Of a stretch of DNA of 64,000 bases, positions 1 through 12,195 are shown in pieces; position 1 is the first letter of the stretch, and each line of letters opens with the position of its first letter. The DNA is taken from the NCBI RefSeq assembly GCF_000149955.1, contig NC_030988.1, positions 4,773,245 to 4,837,244 on the forward strand. The letters run 5' to 3'. This DNA is from Fusarium oxysporum f. sp. lycopersici 4287. Lineage: Eukaryota; Ascomycota; Sordariomycetes; Hypocreales; Nectriaceae. The notes under the pieces were generated by a model, which worked only from the letters and a program-made list of their open reading frames with translations, ran no database searches and was not told the origin of the DNA. Both the position numbers and the translations under genes were made by a program.

Positions 1-433
1 AGTTCGAAATGGGCCAGCAAATAACATCGGCGAGATTAAGATCCTCCCGGGTGCCATCGGAAGGTCTGTTCATGCCTCTACATTACCTAACCAAGTCACT
101 TGATTAGGACATAGTATTACATCAGGGGGAGGTCTTAAATACACATTTAATACCAGTTCTCACAGGAGTCTCATATGGGACTTCATCTATGAAATATTGT
201 GCTTCAACGTGAGGAAGGGTCTTCTCGAAAGGAGTCTTCAATAATCACGTTGTATCTTATACAGTACATTGCAATCCACATAAGTTCAGCTGCGAGGCTG
301 TTCTGCCTGTTTGGCATCTCGATAATTAACCACTTCGCTTTGAATTTACACAACGACAAGGAGAAACTCAGAATTTATGGATAAAGTATTTGCGTGCCTC
401 TTGGGTATCAAGGCATCTTCATAGAAGCAAGTT

Positions 434-1297
434 ATGGGTCTCCTTATGCACGACAACGTTCTTGAGCCAAGAACACCTCACAAGTCCAGCCTTCGCAATG
501 GCAGGCATTCAAAGACACAATCTATTTATGTATCTTTGAAAACTCACATGAACGACATATTGGGCACTTCCAGAGAAAAGCATAGTGCTTATATCATCGA
601 CAGCCGGTTCCCCGGGTCTGTTCCGAGATATGATACGCAGTATTCGTTGCTAGAACATTCAACGCCTTCCAACAACGACCTCAACTTGCATATCAATTCC
701 TCATCTCCACCAGTCAAATCAACAAAGCAGAGCTTCCGGTCTCCGATCTGCTTAGCAAGAAAAATAGGGCGTCAAATAGGAGGCTTCCGGAGCGGATCAG
801 TGCGATATCCAGCCACTACCTCCGAACCTTTAGAGGAAGATATAACACATGGACAGCGTCATGGTGTCGAGATTGAAACGCGGACGGTTCTCGACAACAG
901 GAAATTGAATCCTTTCTCAAAAACACGCAATACTCGATGCTTGGAATCAAGGTATTCTGGTACAGAACCTTTACTTTGCGATCCTCAGGCTTCCAGGCAT
1001 CCGAGGTGGGGGGATAGTCCCCCGGAGGAAGAACGACATCATGTTGATATTGCGCAGGACAAAAGTTATTTCTACACATCGTCACAAAGCGACTCAGAGA
1101 GTGTTCGCCAATTTTCTCATCAGTGGATGATATCAAAGATCAACAATGCATTGGATCAGCTCCGAGATGCTTTCAGTCTCGATGAACATGAGAGGGCCTT
1201 CTTCAAATCTCGCAGGAGCATGCCAATAGATAGTACTCCAAAGCAATACTCAATGTCGGTGTTTATTGACGGCAGAAGAGTTGCAAGGAATTGTTGA
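434..1297 (+). CDS. orphan hypothetical protein, 287 aa
   Basis: Uninterrupted ATG-started frame of 287 codons. No family is recognised. The product is hydrophilic and rich in Ser, Arg and His, with no signal peptide or membrane segment. The most ordered-looking part is the C-terminus (about residues 225-260), which could form an amphipathic helix. The N-terminal two thirds look disordered. An opposite-strand frame at 816-1136 is a shadow. A long T tract at 1491-1526 follows about 200 bp downstream. Whether it is transcribed cannot be judged from sequence; length and open frame are the only support. Confidence 0.45.
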   Translation: MGLLMHDNVLEPRTPHKSSLRNGRHSKTQSIYVSLKTHMNDILGTSREKHSAYIIDSRFPGSVPRYDTQYSLLEHSTPSNNDLNLHINSSSPPVKSTKQSFRSPICLARKIGRQIGGFRSGSVRYPATTSEPLEEDITHGQRHGVEIETRTVLDNRKLNPFSKTRNTRCLESRYSGTEPLLCDPQASRHPRWGDSPPEEERHHVDIAQDKSYFYTSSQSDSESVRQFSHQWMISKINNALDQLRDAFSLDEHERAFFKSRRSMPIDSTPKQYSMSVFIDGRRVARNC

Positions 1298-2440
1298 AAT
1301 TGATTCCGAGAGCGAGATCATCGGCTACCGTTTAACTTGATGAAACACGTGCGCTATGGAGTTATAGTCCGAACTTGATGTCTCAAAAGATGGATGAGGG
1401 GAGGATTTAGATAGATGATTATTTAGATGATTATAAGACTAAATCTTTGCACATTTGAATGAAACCTTAGTATGTCAGATATCTTGCCTTTTTTTTTTCT
1501 TTTTTTTTTTTTTTTTTTTTTTTTTTGATAGGCTACCTGACATAGCTTTGCTCCTATCCAACCTTATTCGTAGGGCTATTTGCTCGAGGTTCTGGCCTAG
1601 CGTCGAATAATCTCTTGTCTACCGAGATTGACAACAAATCCTTCACCCCGCCCTTTTTTTCCCTTTCAGGATCAGTTGATAACATTTTACTCAATGTTCG
1701 CTCAAAGTCGGATATGCTAAGAACGGAACTTGGGGAATCACATAGCACATTTCAACTAGGGGGCTTATCCAGAAATTTATCCATTTCCCATTGGTGAAAT
1801 CGTGGTTAGGTTCTATTTATGCTATTCTCTATGTATATTTGTGCCTTACAACTTATGACGGCGAAGCAGCCAAATAAAATTGAGCGACTGCGTGTTCGAG
1901 GGCTGTGCTCCAAAATGTTGAACTTGTTTGACAGAGAGTCCAAGAGCTACAGTATTGAGCACTTGCACCTTCCGGTCCAAAAAAAAACATGCTCTTTGTA
2001 AGTCTAGGGTGGGCCACCTGGGTACATGGCTCTACCTCATAAGCAGATGTTCTGTCAGAATTTGGCCGCCTTATGGGTGCGTAAGCAATTTCTGTCTTAG
2101 CGAAGGAAGTACTTAGAAGTACCGCTGCAGCCTGGAGTTCCGGGGCGCGAATGTGGGGAAGTGGAGACAGGCTCACAGTGCGAGTCATAAGTACTATCGC
2201 TTACATCAATCAGGTAAGTACATTGAGAGACTCGCTTTTTGTATCAGACAAGTGTGTACACAGTGTGGAAATTTACTCAAGAACGATATGTGGGGCTTCG
2301 TTTATAAACGAGAGTTATTGTTGGAGAGGAAGGTGCAAGTGCTCAATACTGTAGCAGCCTGGGAAGAATCGTGAACCTATTGCGACGTGATGACATAGCT
2401 AATTTCTAATTTCAACCTTCATGCCGAGAACTCTTCGGCT
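1298..2440. other. intergenic, no gene supported
   Basis: Only short, mutually overlapping frames are present and none resembles a known family. A near-pure T tract lies at 1491-1526 and a short CA repeat at about 2447-2459, just beyond the end of this stretch. Confidence 0.5.
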
Positions 2441-3790
2441 ATGCACACACACACACACAAGTCTATTTCGCCAGGTAGGCTAATGCCCAAAGGGCTCTGA
2501 AGCTAAAATTACATAACGTCTCTCTAGTTTTTGCCTTGCTCTCGCTAAGCCTATGAAAATCTCGCCTTGTTCTTTCCAGTCTAGTCATCGTTCTTCGCCT
2601 TATCCTCGTATATACTAGTATGTAGCCAGCCGACTTAAAGCCCAATTCCTCCAAGTGTTCCGTTTCCTATCTTCGGCAGCTGAGGCGATGCCTGCTGTTA
2701 GCTATCTGAGCGCGTCAGGGGTTGTTGGTTGGTGTTATTGATTGAATGGTGTCAGGATAGTGCAGTGCGAGCCATGTCTGTTCCAGGCGACCTGTGGCGA
2801 TCGTGAACATGACTGTAGCTAGTACTGCATTCATGTTCAGTGTCCATTTGTGACCTCTGATGCTGCCTTGCCTCCTAGGTGAAAGGAGAGGTTGCCGCCT
2901 TTCTCATTCGGACATTGAAACATCTCTTTGCTTTGTGTCGTCCATTTCACGCATCGAAAGAGGAAATGCTCTAACGACTCCTTTGCCCGCCCACATGGGC
3001 ACTCATCCGCCGGTGCAGTCCTTATCTGATAAGATAACTGTTCAACCGCGCCATTTCGGTTCTAAGAATGGAGAGGAAGCTACCAGATGGAGTTGGCAGG
3101 CAATCTAGAAAGGTCGACTCAGCTCTGCCTGGTAAATATCTTCGCTTGCTGTACGATCGATTATCATGGGAAGAGGTCAGCGTGCTGGCACAACGTAGAT
3201 CTGCTCTCGTTCCATTGGGAATTGTGGTCTTCGTTTTGTTTATTCCTCTCTATAGCGTCATGTACGGTTCCGTTGCGTAACGGGTTGACATCTTGGCTGT
3301 CTCCCGAATTTTGAGCTTGCTGTCGGGTGGCAACCAGCTGAAGTTGACTCTGTTTCCGTTTGCGCTAAGCTCCTCTACAGCATCATATATCACTCATATA
3401 TACCCTTGACCTGATTACCGGCGAGGGTTACTTATCGCTTGTGCTGCAGATCTGTTACTCGTTAAGATCACAATAACTCGATACTCGATCTCTGGCAGAC
3501 AGCCGAGGCCATGAGAAATCGCTGCTAGTTCGGCTGTGTATGGGCTGTGTCTTTCCCTCGAGCCCAGGGTGACCGAAAAGGTTTCGTTGGTCTTGCCGGC
3601 TCTTGCCGCAGATATGGGAATTCTGATAACTCCTCCCATGCCGACTAGATCATTCCGCGCGAACCTGCTTGTCGCTATCCTGACCGCCCATCCTACTTTT
3701 ACTAGTTCTTTGATCTTGCCCTCTTCTTCCTGTCTTGTACTGTACTGTACTGTACAATACAATACAATTCAATTTATTACGCACGGCTGC
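2440..3790 (-). mobile_element. decayed Tad/I-like LINE relic (RNase H + C-terminal Cys/His motif)
   Basis: Read on the minus strand, the translation between about 3690 and 3415 has the RNase H signature of fungal LINEs: SPYTAELAAI followed by a beta strand and a DNxxAxxAIxNP-like stretch. Further 3', around 3040-2850, in-frame text reads PADECPCGRAKESLEHFLFRC, the C-x-C-x(n)-H-x-C motif that follows RNase H in Tad-type elements. It ends with the typical TxxFTIATGRLEQ tail near 2780. The frame is broken by several stops and shifts, so the element is dead. The reverse transcriptase part is absent, which fits 5' truncation during target-primed insertion. The CA repeat near 2450 may mark the 3' end. 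Boundaries are approximate. Confidence 0.75.
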
Positions 3791-4364
3791 TTGTTTTAGT
3801 AGAAATGGTACTAGTGAGTTATGTCTTGCGCTGTAGATCGCAAGCAAAGGCAAGCTAGATGACCTGTGGTAGGGTATTGTTTAGGATTTTCTAATACCCG
3901 AATTAAATTGATCACTGACCATGATGGCCACTAGTGGACCTGTGTAATGTATCAACAAGCCTTGATGTCAGCGTCCGTTTGTTGACTTCCATACTACAAC
4001 CTGTACTTGCCCCACCACCCACGTCCCGATTCGTTCTCGCAGACTTTTTGGCGAAAGCCAGGCGGCCTCCGGTTTTGGTCAAAACCGTACATATTTCCAC
4101 CTTTCTAAAAAGAAAATACTCCATTTGAACCTAAAACATCCTCTTCTTGGTCATGTTTTGAAGTGGCTGATTTAAGCTACGAGTTTTGCCTGAGAGCGTT
4201 TCGGAGGATGAAAATATATCACAATGCTGACCACAAACCCGGCCGACATGAAATAAAACTAGAGTTAAATATGGCAGAACGTCTTCAGTTTCACGCTGCT
4301 TCAGTCCCGGTTACTTTCAACATACTGGGTAAGATAGAGAAACGTGCAGTTGACCGCCGAAATA
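3791..4364. other. 5' flank of the CSC1-like gene
   Basis: No gene is supported here. A short run of TGTAC/ATACA repeats at about 3737-3770 borders the LINE relic on its upstream side. The remainder is presumably promoter and 5' UTR of the channel gene. Confidence 0.4.
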
Positions 4365-7231
4365 ATGAGCTGGACTACCTTGGCTGAAACAGGTACTCCC
4401 AACAACGATCACCTTACTAGAGGTGAAGGTAGTAGACAACCAGGCGGCGCTCAAGTGGACCAAGGAATCGGAGTTTCCAGCTTTATCGCTGCATTAAGCA
4501 GTGGTTTTGCGATATTTATGTTACAGCTCTTACTCTTCTTGCTGCTGAGGAACAAGCTGGGGCGCATCTTGTAAGATCACCTGCTTGTAGTATGGGTCGT
4601 TCGGACACTAAATCATCTAGCAATGAACCCAAAATAAAACAACGAACTCGTCTAAGTAAACCAGATGTGAGATCCTTGAGTCTAATCTCCTCCATCAAAC
4701 TGTCATGGAACAGCAGCGACTCGGACATTGCCCGCGACTGCGGTCTCGATGCCTACTTTTTCCTCCGCTACTTGAGAACTCTTCTTCTTGCGTTTTTTCC
4801 AATAGCGACGCTCGTGATACCCGTGCTGATCCCATTGAATTACGTCGATGGACGCGGTCATCAACTTGATGCCGATGGACGTGCTGCAAAGGATCATGAC
4901 AACGCACAAGTCACTGGCCTGGACACGCTTGCCTGGGGCAATATCAGACCAAGCAATGCTCACCGCTACTGGGCGCACCTCGTGATATCTATCCTTACTA
5001 TCGCATGGGTTTGCGCTTTGTTTTTCTATGAGATGAGGGCCTACATCGAAATACGACAAACTCATCTTACCAGTGCTGATCATCGATCAAGACCTTCAGC
5101 GGCAACTATTCTTGTTGACTCAATCCCTGACGAAATGTGTACCGACAGTGAATTGAGAAAGCTCTTTAATCATTTTCCAGGTGGCGTAAAGAACATATGG
5201 ATCAATAGAGACTTCTCTTTGCTACTTCAATTGATCGATCGCCGAGACGCAATTGTCCAGCAACTGGAGGTTGCGGAGACAACCTTGATTAGGAATGCCC
5301 ATCATGCTCATCAAAGTCGATGGAACAGGGGTAAAGCAGGAGGTTGGCGACGGCTCTTTCGCGGAAACTCTAAGAGCACTGGAATCCAAGGCACAATCGG
5401 AATGCGTTCTGACCCCCGTGAATTCTCGAGTACTGACTGTGAAAAAGACAGCAGCGGTGGATTGCGGGAAAAGTACTTAAGTAAGAGCGACCGGCCCGCG
5501 CATAGACTCTTTGGTTTGGGATTGCGATGGTTATTTAACGCTGCGTCTTTCTTCGAAAAAGACGAAACTATAAGTTGGTGCCGCAAAGAGTTAGAAGAAC
5601 TTAACACAAGAATTGAAGAGCAGCAGAGGCATTACGCTGACCTTCCGCCCGCAAACTCAGCATTTGTCCAGTTTCGCACTCAAATCGCGGCACATATGGC
5701 TTGCCAAAGCGTAATTCACCACCTACCAGAACATATGTCACCAAGGTCTATTGGATTCTCTCCAGATGAGATCATTTGGAGGAATATAGCATTGTCTTAT
5801 AAAGCAGGTTGGGTTCGTGCGGTAATAACTTATGCTATTCTATTCCTAATGATATCCTTGTGGTCACTTCCAGTAGCGTGGACGGGCGCCCTCAGTCAGG
5901 TCGATCAACTAATTCAAGGGAACGACCTGCTTTCGTTCATTGGCCGTACAGAGGTGCTCAGACATGTCATTTCAGCAGTTGCTGGCTTATTACCGACTAC
6001 AGCATTAACAATCCTTTTAATCCTCCTACCGCTTTTTCTAGAATATTTGGCGGATTTCAAAGGGGTCAAGGCTTACTCTCTGAGACAGGAGTTTGTTCAG
6101 ACTTTTTATTTTGCCTTCTTGTTCATACAAGTATTTTTAGTTGTTTCCATTGCTTCTTTTTTTACGGCGTCGATCAAAGAGCTAGCCACGAACGTCCGGG
6201 GCGTGCAGCAAGCTAGTGTAGTGGTCAATATCCTTGCTCAGAACCTCCCGAAAGCGTCAAACTACTTCTTCTCTTACATGGTTCTTCAGTCCTTCTCTAC
6301 CAGTGCTGCGACGCTTCTTCAAGTGGGCAGCTTGATTTCGCATTACATTGTCGCCCCAATGTTTGACGTCAGCCCACGAGACAAATGGTTCCGAAAGATG
6401 AAACCGCATTCGGTTAAGTGGGGCTCCGTGTTTCCTGTATACACGAACTTCGCATGCATCGCTCTAATCTATTGTATAATATCCCCACTTATTTCTGTCT
6501 TTGCTATTCTCACCTTCGGTCTCATATGGCTTGCTCAGCGGTACGCAATATTAAATTTTTATCGCTCTGATCACGACACCGGAGGAGTTCTTTATCCTCA
6601 CGCCCTCAACCAGACATTCACCGGCGTGTACGTAATGGAACTATGTCTTACCGGTCTTTTCTTCATGGCCAAAGATGAAAAGGCAAATGCAGTCTGTACA
6701 GCACATGCCATAATCATGGCAATAGCGTTAGTGGCTACAGTTCTCTTCCAGGCGTTTCTGAACTGGAGGTTCGCTCCTCTCTTCCGATTTCTACCTGTAG
6801 ATTTGGGGAATGATGAAGTGACGATGACCGGCCAGAAGAAACAAGTGAAGGATGATCTCCAGCTGCAACAAATGGTGTTGGAGGATGTATCAAACATGGA
6901 CGAAAGGAATGAAGTCTCTGAGGACCTCCGTCCTAACACAACCAATAAATTAAGCACCGAGTTTCCCACGACGCTAGAAGAGGTACCTATAAACAAGAGG
7001 GAAATCCTAGTCAATGAAGCATTCAAGCATTACGCTCTCACCGTAAGACAGCCTATTATCTGGATTCCTCGAAAAGGCCTTCATGTCAGCAAAGATGAAA
7101 TTGACCAATGTAAACAAATTTCGGGTTCTATCGATATGTCTAATGATGGTGCCTATCTAGATGATCATGGGCGTGTGGTCTGTTATGACAAACCACCAGA
7201 TTTCTCAGAGTTCGCCTATGTTAAGCTTTGA
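4365..7231 (+). CDS. CSC1/OSCA-type calcium-permeable channel (DUF221), 938 aa
   Basis: The product is a plasma-membrane or endomembrane osmosensitive cation channel of the CSC1/OSCA/TMEM63 family. Exon 1 (4365-4570) encodes the N-terminal helix (IAALSSGFAIFMLQLLLFLLL). Exon 2 starts at 4621 after a 50-bp GT-AG intron in phase 2, which restores the family's post-helix segment. Then come the CGLDAYFFLRYLR block, two further N-terminal helices, the cytosolic RRM-like region (ILVDSIPDEM; ANSAFVQF) and the conserved ISLWSLPVAWTGALSQ pore region. The multi-helix core follows, with PPRDKWF-like and FRSDHDTGGVLYP-like motifs. The C-terminus carries the fungal PHM7 extension (QPIIWIPRKGLHVSKDEI). The length is normal for the family. 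A start at the ORF's first large exon (4592) would lose the first helix and is disfavoured. Confidence 0.92.
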
Positions 7232-8758
7232 TTAAAGACAAGCATATTGGAAATTATTTGCGAAAGCACGACGTTTTATATTTCATGTTACTTTATATGG
7301 TGCTCTCAAACTTTTGTTAAACAAATTGATAGCTGGTTAAGATACTCCATTGGTTGCGACTTGATCGAATGTGTAGCGTTGATTAATTATAGGGAAGTAA
7401 ACTCCCTTCCCAAGAGTTTTGATGACGTGCATGCACATTGGTTTCCATCATTCGGACAAGGCAGTCTGATAACTACCGAAACTGAAGCAAATGGCTTTGG
7501 CCGGTCATAACACGAAGGTCGGGTTTTGCGTAATGGAGAGGATGTATAATTACACGAAAACAAGCCATGTTCGTTGTCTGAGTTTCGTGACTTTCATCCT
7601 TAATTCGTTATGCCTCTAGGACTTGTTCATTTTTCTCCTCTCCACTTAGAAGCATCCATTGGAGGCTTACGAAGATGGAGCTGCCACATTTTGGTTTACA
7701 TGGTTAAAAGTTACATGTAATTTAATCAAATCGTAGCAGTGGGAGTGAAATTTGAAAATGTCTTAGGGCCTTTGCGTCTTCGAAAGAATCAAGACACTCC
7801 TTTAAATGGGCCGCTCAGGCATATTCCCCTTCCCTATGAGAGTATGAGAGAATTCGCGACCTTATATGTGGACCTTTAATCGTTCCTTAAAGACATTATG
7901 AAATGTACTTCTACAATAATCACGGGAAGACGAAACCAAGCATGTGGTAGTACTATAGGCATAACGAGTAATACTAGCAGACTATAGAATATGTTCATGA
8001 AATTCAGGGTTGATTTGAAACTCAGTGGTGTACTTGATGAAGACTGGAAGTTCATAACTCGCTCTTTCTAGAATAGGCGTCTTCACAGTAGTGTAACGAT
8101 CACAAGCCAAGTTATATGCCCATAACTAAGATAAATCTGGGCTAGATAAAGTATTCAATACAAGTTTGTAAATTAATATACAGTTACACAGTCAACGTTT
8201 TCTAATGGTATTTTTATCGTACTGTAGTGACCAAGCACCTAGGGAAGCATCTGCGCGGTGCGTAGGCAAGCCACCAGCTCGAAACCCGTACAGCCCCTTT
8301 TCTTGGAAAAGGGAGCCACTCGTAAAAGCCAGTTTCCGAGGGGCCCAGGTCAAATTAGTAAATTGTTTGCTGGAAGCTTTGAGGTTCAAGATCTTGGTTT
8401 ATTTCCTCGGGCACTCCAATTTCTCCCCGGTACGGTGGTTGGTTAAGATGCATCAGCGCTTTTCTGTTGAACAGGCACCTAGGTGTCACGTGCAAGCAGG
8501 GATACTTTAAGATTACAACTGAAATGGTAAAACCTCTAAGCGGCAGAATTCAACATAACACAACATGAATATACCAATCTGGATCAATGGACCGAATACA
8601 CGTAATGTCTGACATTTTCCCTGCCCAGTAGACAAACGGCAGGTTTGTGTGATGGAATGGTGAGACCATTGATATCCCTAATGTAAGTTACTAAATTGAA
8701 TCTATCATATATGTTTCTGTCGCTACAAATAAACCAAGCCTTACAGATATGTCAGTGG
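7232..8758. other. AT-rich intergenic stretch
   Basis: No frame has recognisable similarity. Overlapping frames on both strands at 8192-8510 are open for 65-101 codons but show no family features, so neither is called. The first part probably includes the 3' UTR of the channel gene. Confidence 0.45.
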
Positions 8759-9748
8759 CTAAGTTCGTTGAGACTCGTCATTCGCCAGCAATTTTGCACG
8801 AAGGGCAAACTGAACTGCCGTCGTCAAAAGGTGGGGGCCAGCAGCGCCATAAATGTATGGGTCCTATTTAGAATTAGCTGCGTACTTTCATTCAAAAGTG
8901 TACTCACATCAAGACTGGGCAATTCCCCGTCTGCAAGGAAGTCAGAGGCTTCCTTTGGTAGATCCAGACAGCTTTGGGCCATTGTGGCCATGACTCCTTG
9001 GAGATAAGCAACTATGTAGCCCTCGTTCGCATCGCATAAGATACCATCAGCACAAAACTCCCAGTTCCAATCGAGCACTCCCCTTTGTCAGTTAAAGCCC
9101 TTTCACTCTTATTTGCGAGCTTTACCTATCTTAATTATCCCATACTCATTGACTTGAATGATATCGATGCCGTATACCATTTTAAGGCCCTTAAGGTGAT
9201 GAAGGCCTGCAACGATCTTGAATAATCAGCTATCCATCACAATCGCCCGAGAAGGAAAGACTTACCTGTTTCATTATACAAGATACCTCTTCTGGATGTA
9301 ATGGGAAAAGGTCGAACACATTAAGGTGTAGATACTCAAAAACGATGAAGAAATTGTTATTCTCAGTCTCATAATAGAATGACTCTGGTCGTACAACATT
9401 GTCATGGGAGATGCAGGAGAGTTTTTCGCAAATGGACAAGGATGCACGCGGAAGCTGTTTGATTCTGACCAATTGTCGACTAATCAAATGGCGATGCTGG
9501 CCAACCCACATTTTCCCATGGCTTTGTTGGCGGTGGCGCTGATAGTCTGAATCAGGATGTCTATGAAGGTAACATGGAACAGCGGCATGTTTAGAGCGTC
9601 TCGCGTTTAACACGCAAAAGGCCTGTTTTCGTCGGATTAGCGTGCTCATGGTTTTGATTGCTTTCATAGAGAAACGAAGGCTGTCGGGGCTATATATACT
9701 ACCTCGGCTCATTGGCGTTGTAATCCACGCCAGGTTTTTATTATTCAT
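8759..9748 (-). CDS. degenerate protein-kinase-like protein, ~282 aa
   Basis: Four exons can be read on the minus strand: 9748-9266, 9216-9126, 9077-8908 and 8863-8759. Introns are 49, 48 and 44 bp; all are GT-AG and keep phase. The spliced product follows the kinase fold: VRIKQLPR (beta 3 Lys), CEKLSCISHDNVVRPESF (helix C and strand 4), FFIVFEYLHLNVFDLF (hinge), then IMKQIVAGLHHLKGL and NEYGIIKI (strand 8). The glycine loop, HRD and DFG motifs are missing, and the catalytic loop reads VYGIDIIQVNEYG. It is therefore a pseudokinase of the kind common in Pezizomycotina. The last intron and exon are the least certain; without them the frame ends at 8824. The start codon lies only 5 bp from the divergent start at 9754. 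Confidence 0.6.
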
Positions 9749-9753
9749 CTAGT

Positions 9754-10059
9754 ATGGACCCTGGATACCGGCCTTCCTCAAGTCTGTATTCAGACGAACC
9801 CTTCTTTCTAGAAAACCTCGTTTTCTCCCCTCCGCCTATACTGTTAGGGACGGATGCGCATACCGATATGGAGTTAGTCAATAAGATTGAGCTTCTTCAA
9901 TCCGAAGTCGACAGTCTAAGAGCGGATTGGACACCCACATATAAGTTCTTCGAGCTGTCTGCAGGGCTTGCGTGCCATATGGAACTGATTTTCGAAGATG
10001 CTAAAGAGCGTATCACACTAGAACGGAACAAATGGTTAGCAAACTGTACAGCCTTTTAA
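9754..10059 (+). CDS. small helical hypothetical protein, 101 aa
   Basis: ATG-started frame ending in TAA. About residues 30-95 are predicted by eye to be helical (VNKIELLQSEVDSLRADW, then a second amphipathic stretch). The pattern of a short N-terminal tail followed by paired helices resembles the modules at 13.2-14.6 kb and 15.4-15.9 kb. Divergent from the kinase-like gene with starts only 5 bp apart, so one of the two start codons is probably misplaced or the 5' ends overlap. Confidence 0.35.
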   Translation: MDPGYRPSSSLYSDEPFFLENLVFSPPPILLGTDAHTDMELVNKIELLQSEVDSLRADWTPTYKFFELSAGLACHMELIFEDAKERITLERNKWLANCTAF

Positions 10060-11340
10060 AGTTGGCCTCATGTTGGGTTATTCCACGCGCCTTGAAAAGT
10101 CATTTGAGAAATTTAAAGTCTGTTAAAACTGCAAAGCGCAATGACAAAGAACCTAAATAGAAGCCCGGCTCAAAAGAATGATAGTAGAATTAGGTTATCA
10201 AATCGAAGATTTGTTTGGTATGCTAGCTCGTGGACATGGCTTCTATTAGAGATGAAGAAGGCAGGCACGTTTGTGTAAATACCCGTGACTTTCCTTTTGA
10301 CGCACCGTGAACACTTTGGAGTTCCGAGGTTGCAGCTATACTTTGCCTTTGCTCACGCATTACAAGATTTTCGGAGAGAGGTTCGCATTGTTGACCGAGG
10401 CAAGTTAGATAATTTTAACAGTTGAGGAGGAAGTTTATAAGGCGGTAGTATGAAGTGGAGTAAGTTTTATCTGTGAAACAAACGGTCTAACCTCTTCTGA
10501 GCAGAAACCCTGGTTGGTAGCTGAGTAACATAAGACGAACTACCCAACCATGATATAGATCGCCGAAACAACGAACTTGAGGGACTGAAAATAAGCTCAG
10601 ACGTGGAGCTTCTGCTATCACATACTGCTTCTCAATCCTAATACTTAACTAACAGCATGCCTGACCTCAAACTTGGCCATTTCTGAACAATCTCCTCAAC
10701 GAATCTAGAAGCCCATAATTTCGTTCGAGAATCTCGCCTCTATGGTGGACTAGACGAATGTAGGCACTAACATGGACCATTTTTGGAAGTGCTCATCTGC
10801 AGAACAACAAAATAAATCTTTCTCACAATGGCCTGCAACAAATTCCTCAGGAATGCGTGGAAGCTAAGGCCAACCTGGTCGGTGATGGGCTGACAGATGT
10901 CAACATTGATGCTGAAGACGTAAAATTTCTATAGTTCAGTTTACCCTTCACTAGCAAGTAGGACACACCCTTCCTCCCCCCGCAGACATCTACCACTTAG
11001 ATGTAGGCTCAGATTGCTCTAGACGGCGCTTGCTGGTACGGCGTTAAGTACTGCGTCAGGTGTCGGCCTAGCGCAATCAAATTTCACCACGAATATGACG
11101 CTCGTATCGCTTGTGATGCCAGCTTGCTAGGCATATGCTTTAATTTACCTTGATTTTTATTTCCCTTCTCTTGCTTCACTTCTTCCAATCATCTCAATCA
11201 AGTGGAAAAAACGGAGATGGAGGGAAAGAGCAAAACGAGGACATGGAATGAAGAGAGAATGACAGTATGTTTCACTTGCGCTAAGCAAACTAAGTAGTAG
11301 AAATCCAGAAAGATTTCAATTAACTACTCACTTGGATGAC
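10060..11340. other. intergenic, nothing recognised
   Basis: About 1.3 kb without a credible coding frame on either strand. No tRNA, repeat or transposon motif was seen. Confidence 0.45.
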
Positions 11341-12195
11341 TCAGTAGAAATAGAGTGCCCACGGCTGTTCCCTATTTACTTCTGTCGTCCAGGGCGACCC
11401 CCTCCGATCAACGAAAAGCTTTATCTTTGGCCTGTTATCACACGCATAGTACTCTCTCGCCATGGAATCTTCCAGGTAATTACATAGGACCCATCCCATG
11501 TAAGTGCGCTGATGCCACTCGCCGTCTGGTGCTGGTGCGTCCACTAAGTCGCTCATGCGTCTCAGAGTCGTCCGATCCTGCCGTATCTCTTGCTGCCAAT
11601 TTATCACCTGGTGCTCTTCAACAGCATCTGAAGGTATAACGATTATGATCGTCCGTAAATGTGGAAGTCGGGCAAGTGCCTCAAAAAGGGGAAAGAGATC
11701 AGGGCTGTCTGCAATATCAACGGCAATGTGCTCTATAGGTAGCATGAGATCTTCCAGCTGAGAGTCTGTGATCGCGGAAGGAGGAACGAGGAATAGGGTT
11801 CGAGGGACAAATAGATGTTCCAGAGCTCGATCTAGCCCTGTGTAGACACGGCTGGAGCGGAGCCATTCGCTCCTCGCCTCTTTACACGGATATGTGATTG
11901 GTGGTGGACGACCATGCGTGGAGTGCGGAAGGCTTACTGTGATCTCGCACCAATCACGCGCGAATGTGCAGACTGCCACAGCCGGGTCCACGCCATCAAA
12001 AGCTGCTCGCCAGATCATCAGGCGAAGCTCTGTCGGGAGATGTTCGAACTGAGGAAAACTCGCTATACCTGCATCTCTGTCTATGTCCGTGTATTTCTCT
12101 GCATATTTATCTGAACGTTCAGCCGCATACTTCCCAGTCTCCTGCGTGCATTGGATAGGCTCCTGCAACCTGAACCCTACGTAAGGTAACAGCAT
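11341..12195 (-). CDS. 2EXR domain protein, 284 aa
   Basis: Single-exon protein of the fungal 2EXR family, function unknown. The diagnostic N-terminal box is present at about residues 46-62: FPQFEHLPTELRLMIWRAAF. It is followed by the beta-rich middle, a CKEARSEW helix (about residue 104), an FVPRTLFLVPP strand, and a conserved IEHIAVDIADSPDLFPLFEAL / LPHLRTIIIVIPSD stretch. The first 40 residues are polar and probably disordered. A diverged relative of the C-terminal two thirds occurs at 57.8-58.5 kb. Start ATG at 12195 is the first in frame. 2EXR genes are often expanded in filamentous fungi. Confidence 0.85.
   Translation of the reverse strand: MLLPYVGFRLQEPIQCTQETGKYAAERSDKYAEKYTDIDRDAGIASFPQFEHLPTELRLMIWRAAFDGVDPAVAVCTFARDWCEITVSLPHSTHGRPPPITYPCKEARSEWLRSSRVYTGLDRALEHLFVPRTLFLVPPSAITDSQLEDLMLPIEHIAVDIADSPDLFPLFEALARLPHLRTIIIVIPSDAVEEHQVINWQQEIRQDRTTLRRMSDLVDAPAPDGEWHQRTYMGWVLCNYLEDSMAREYYACDNRPKIKLFVDRRGSPWTTEVNREQPWALYFY

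Noticed and set aside
4571..4590. 20-bp intron in the CSC1 gene (GTAAGATC...TTGTAG)
   Set aside because: Too short for splicing. The 50-bp alternative ending at 4620 keeps the same phase and gives a better family match.
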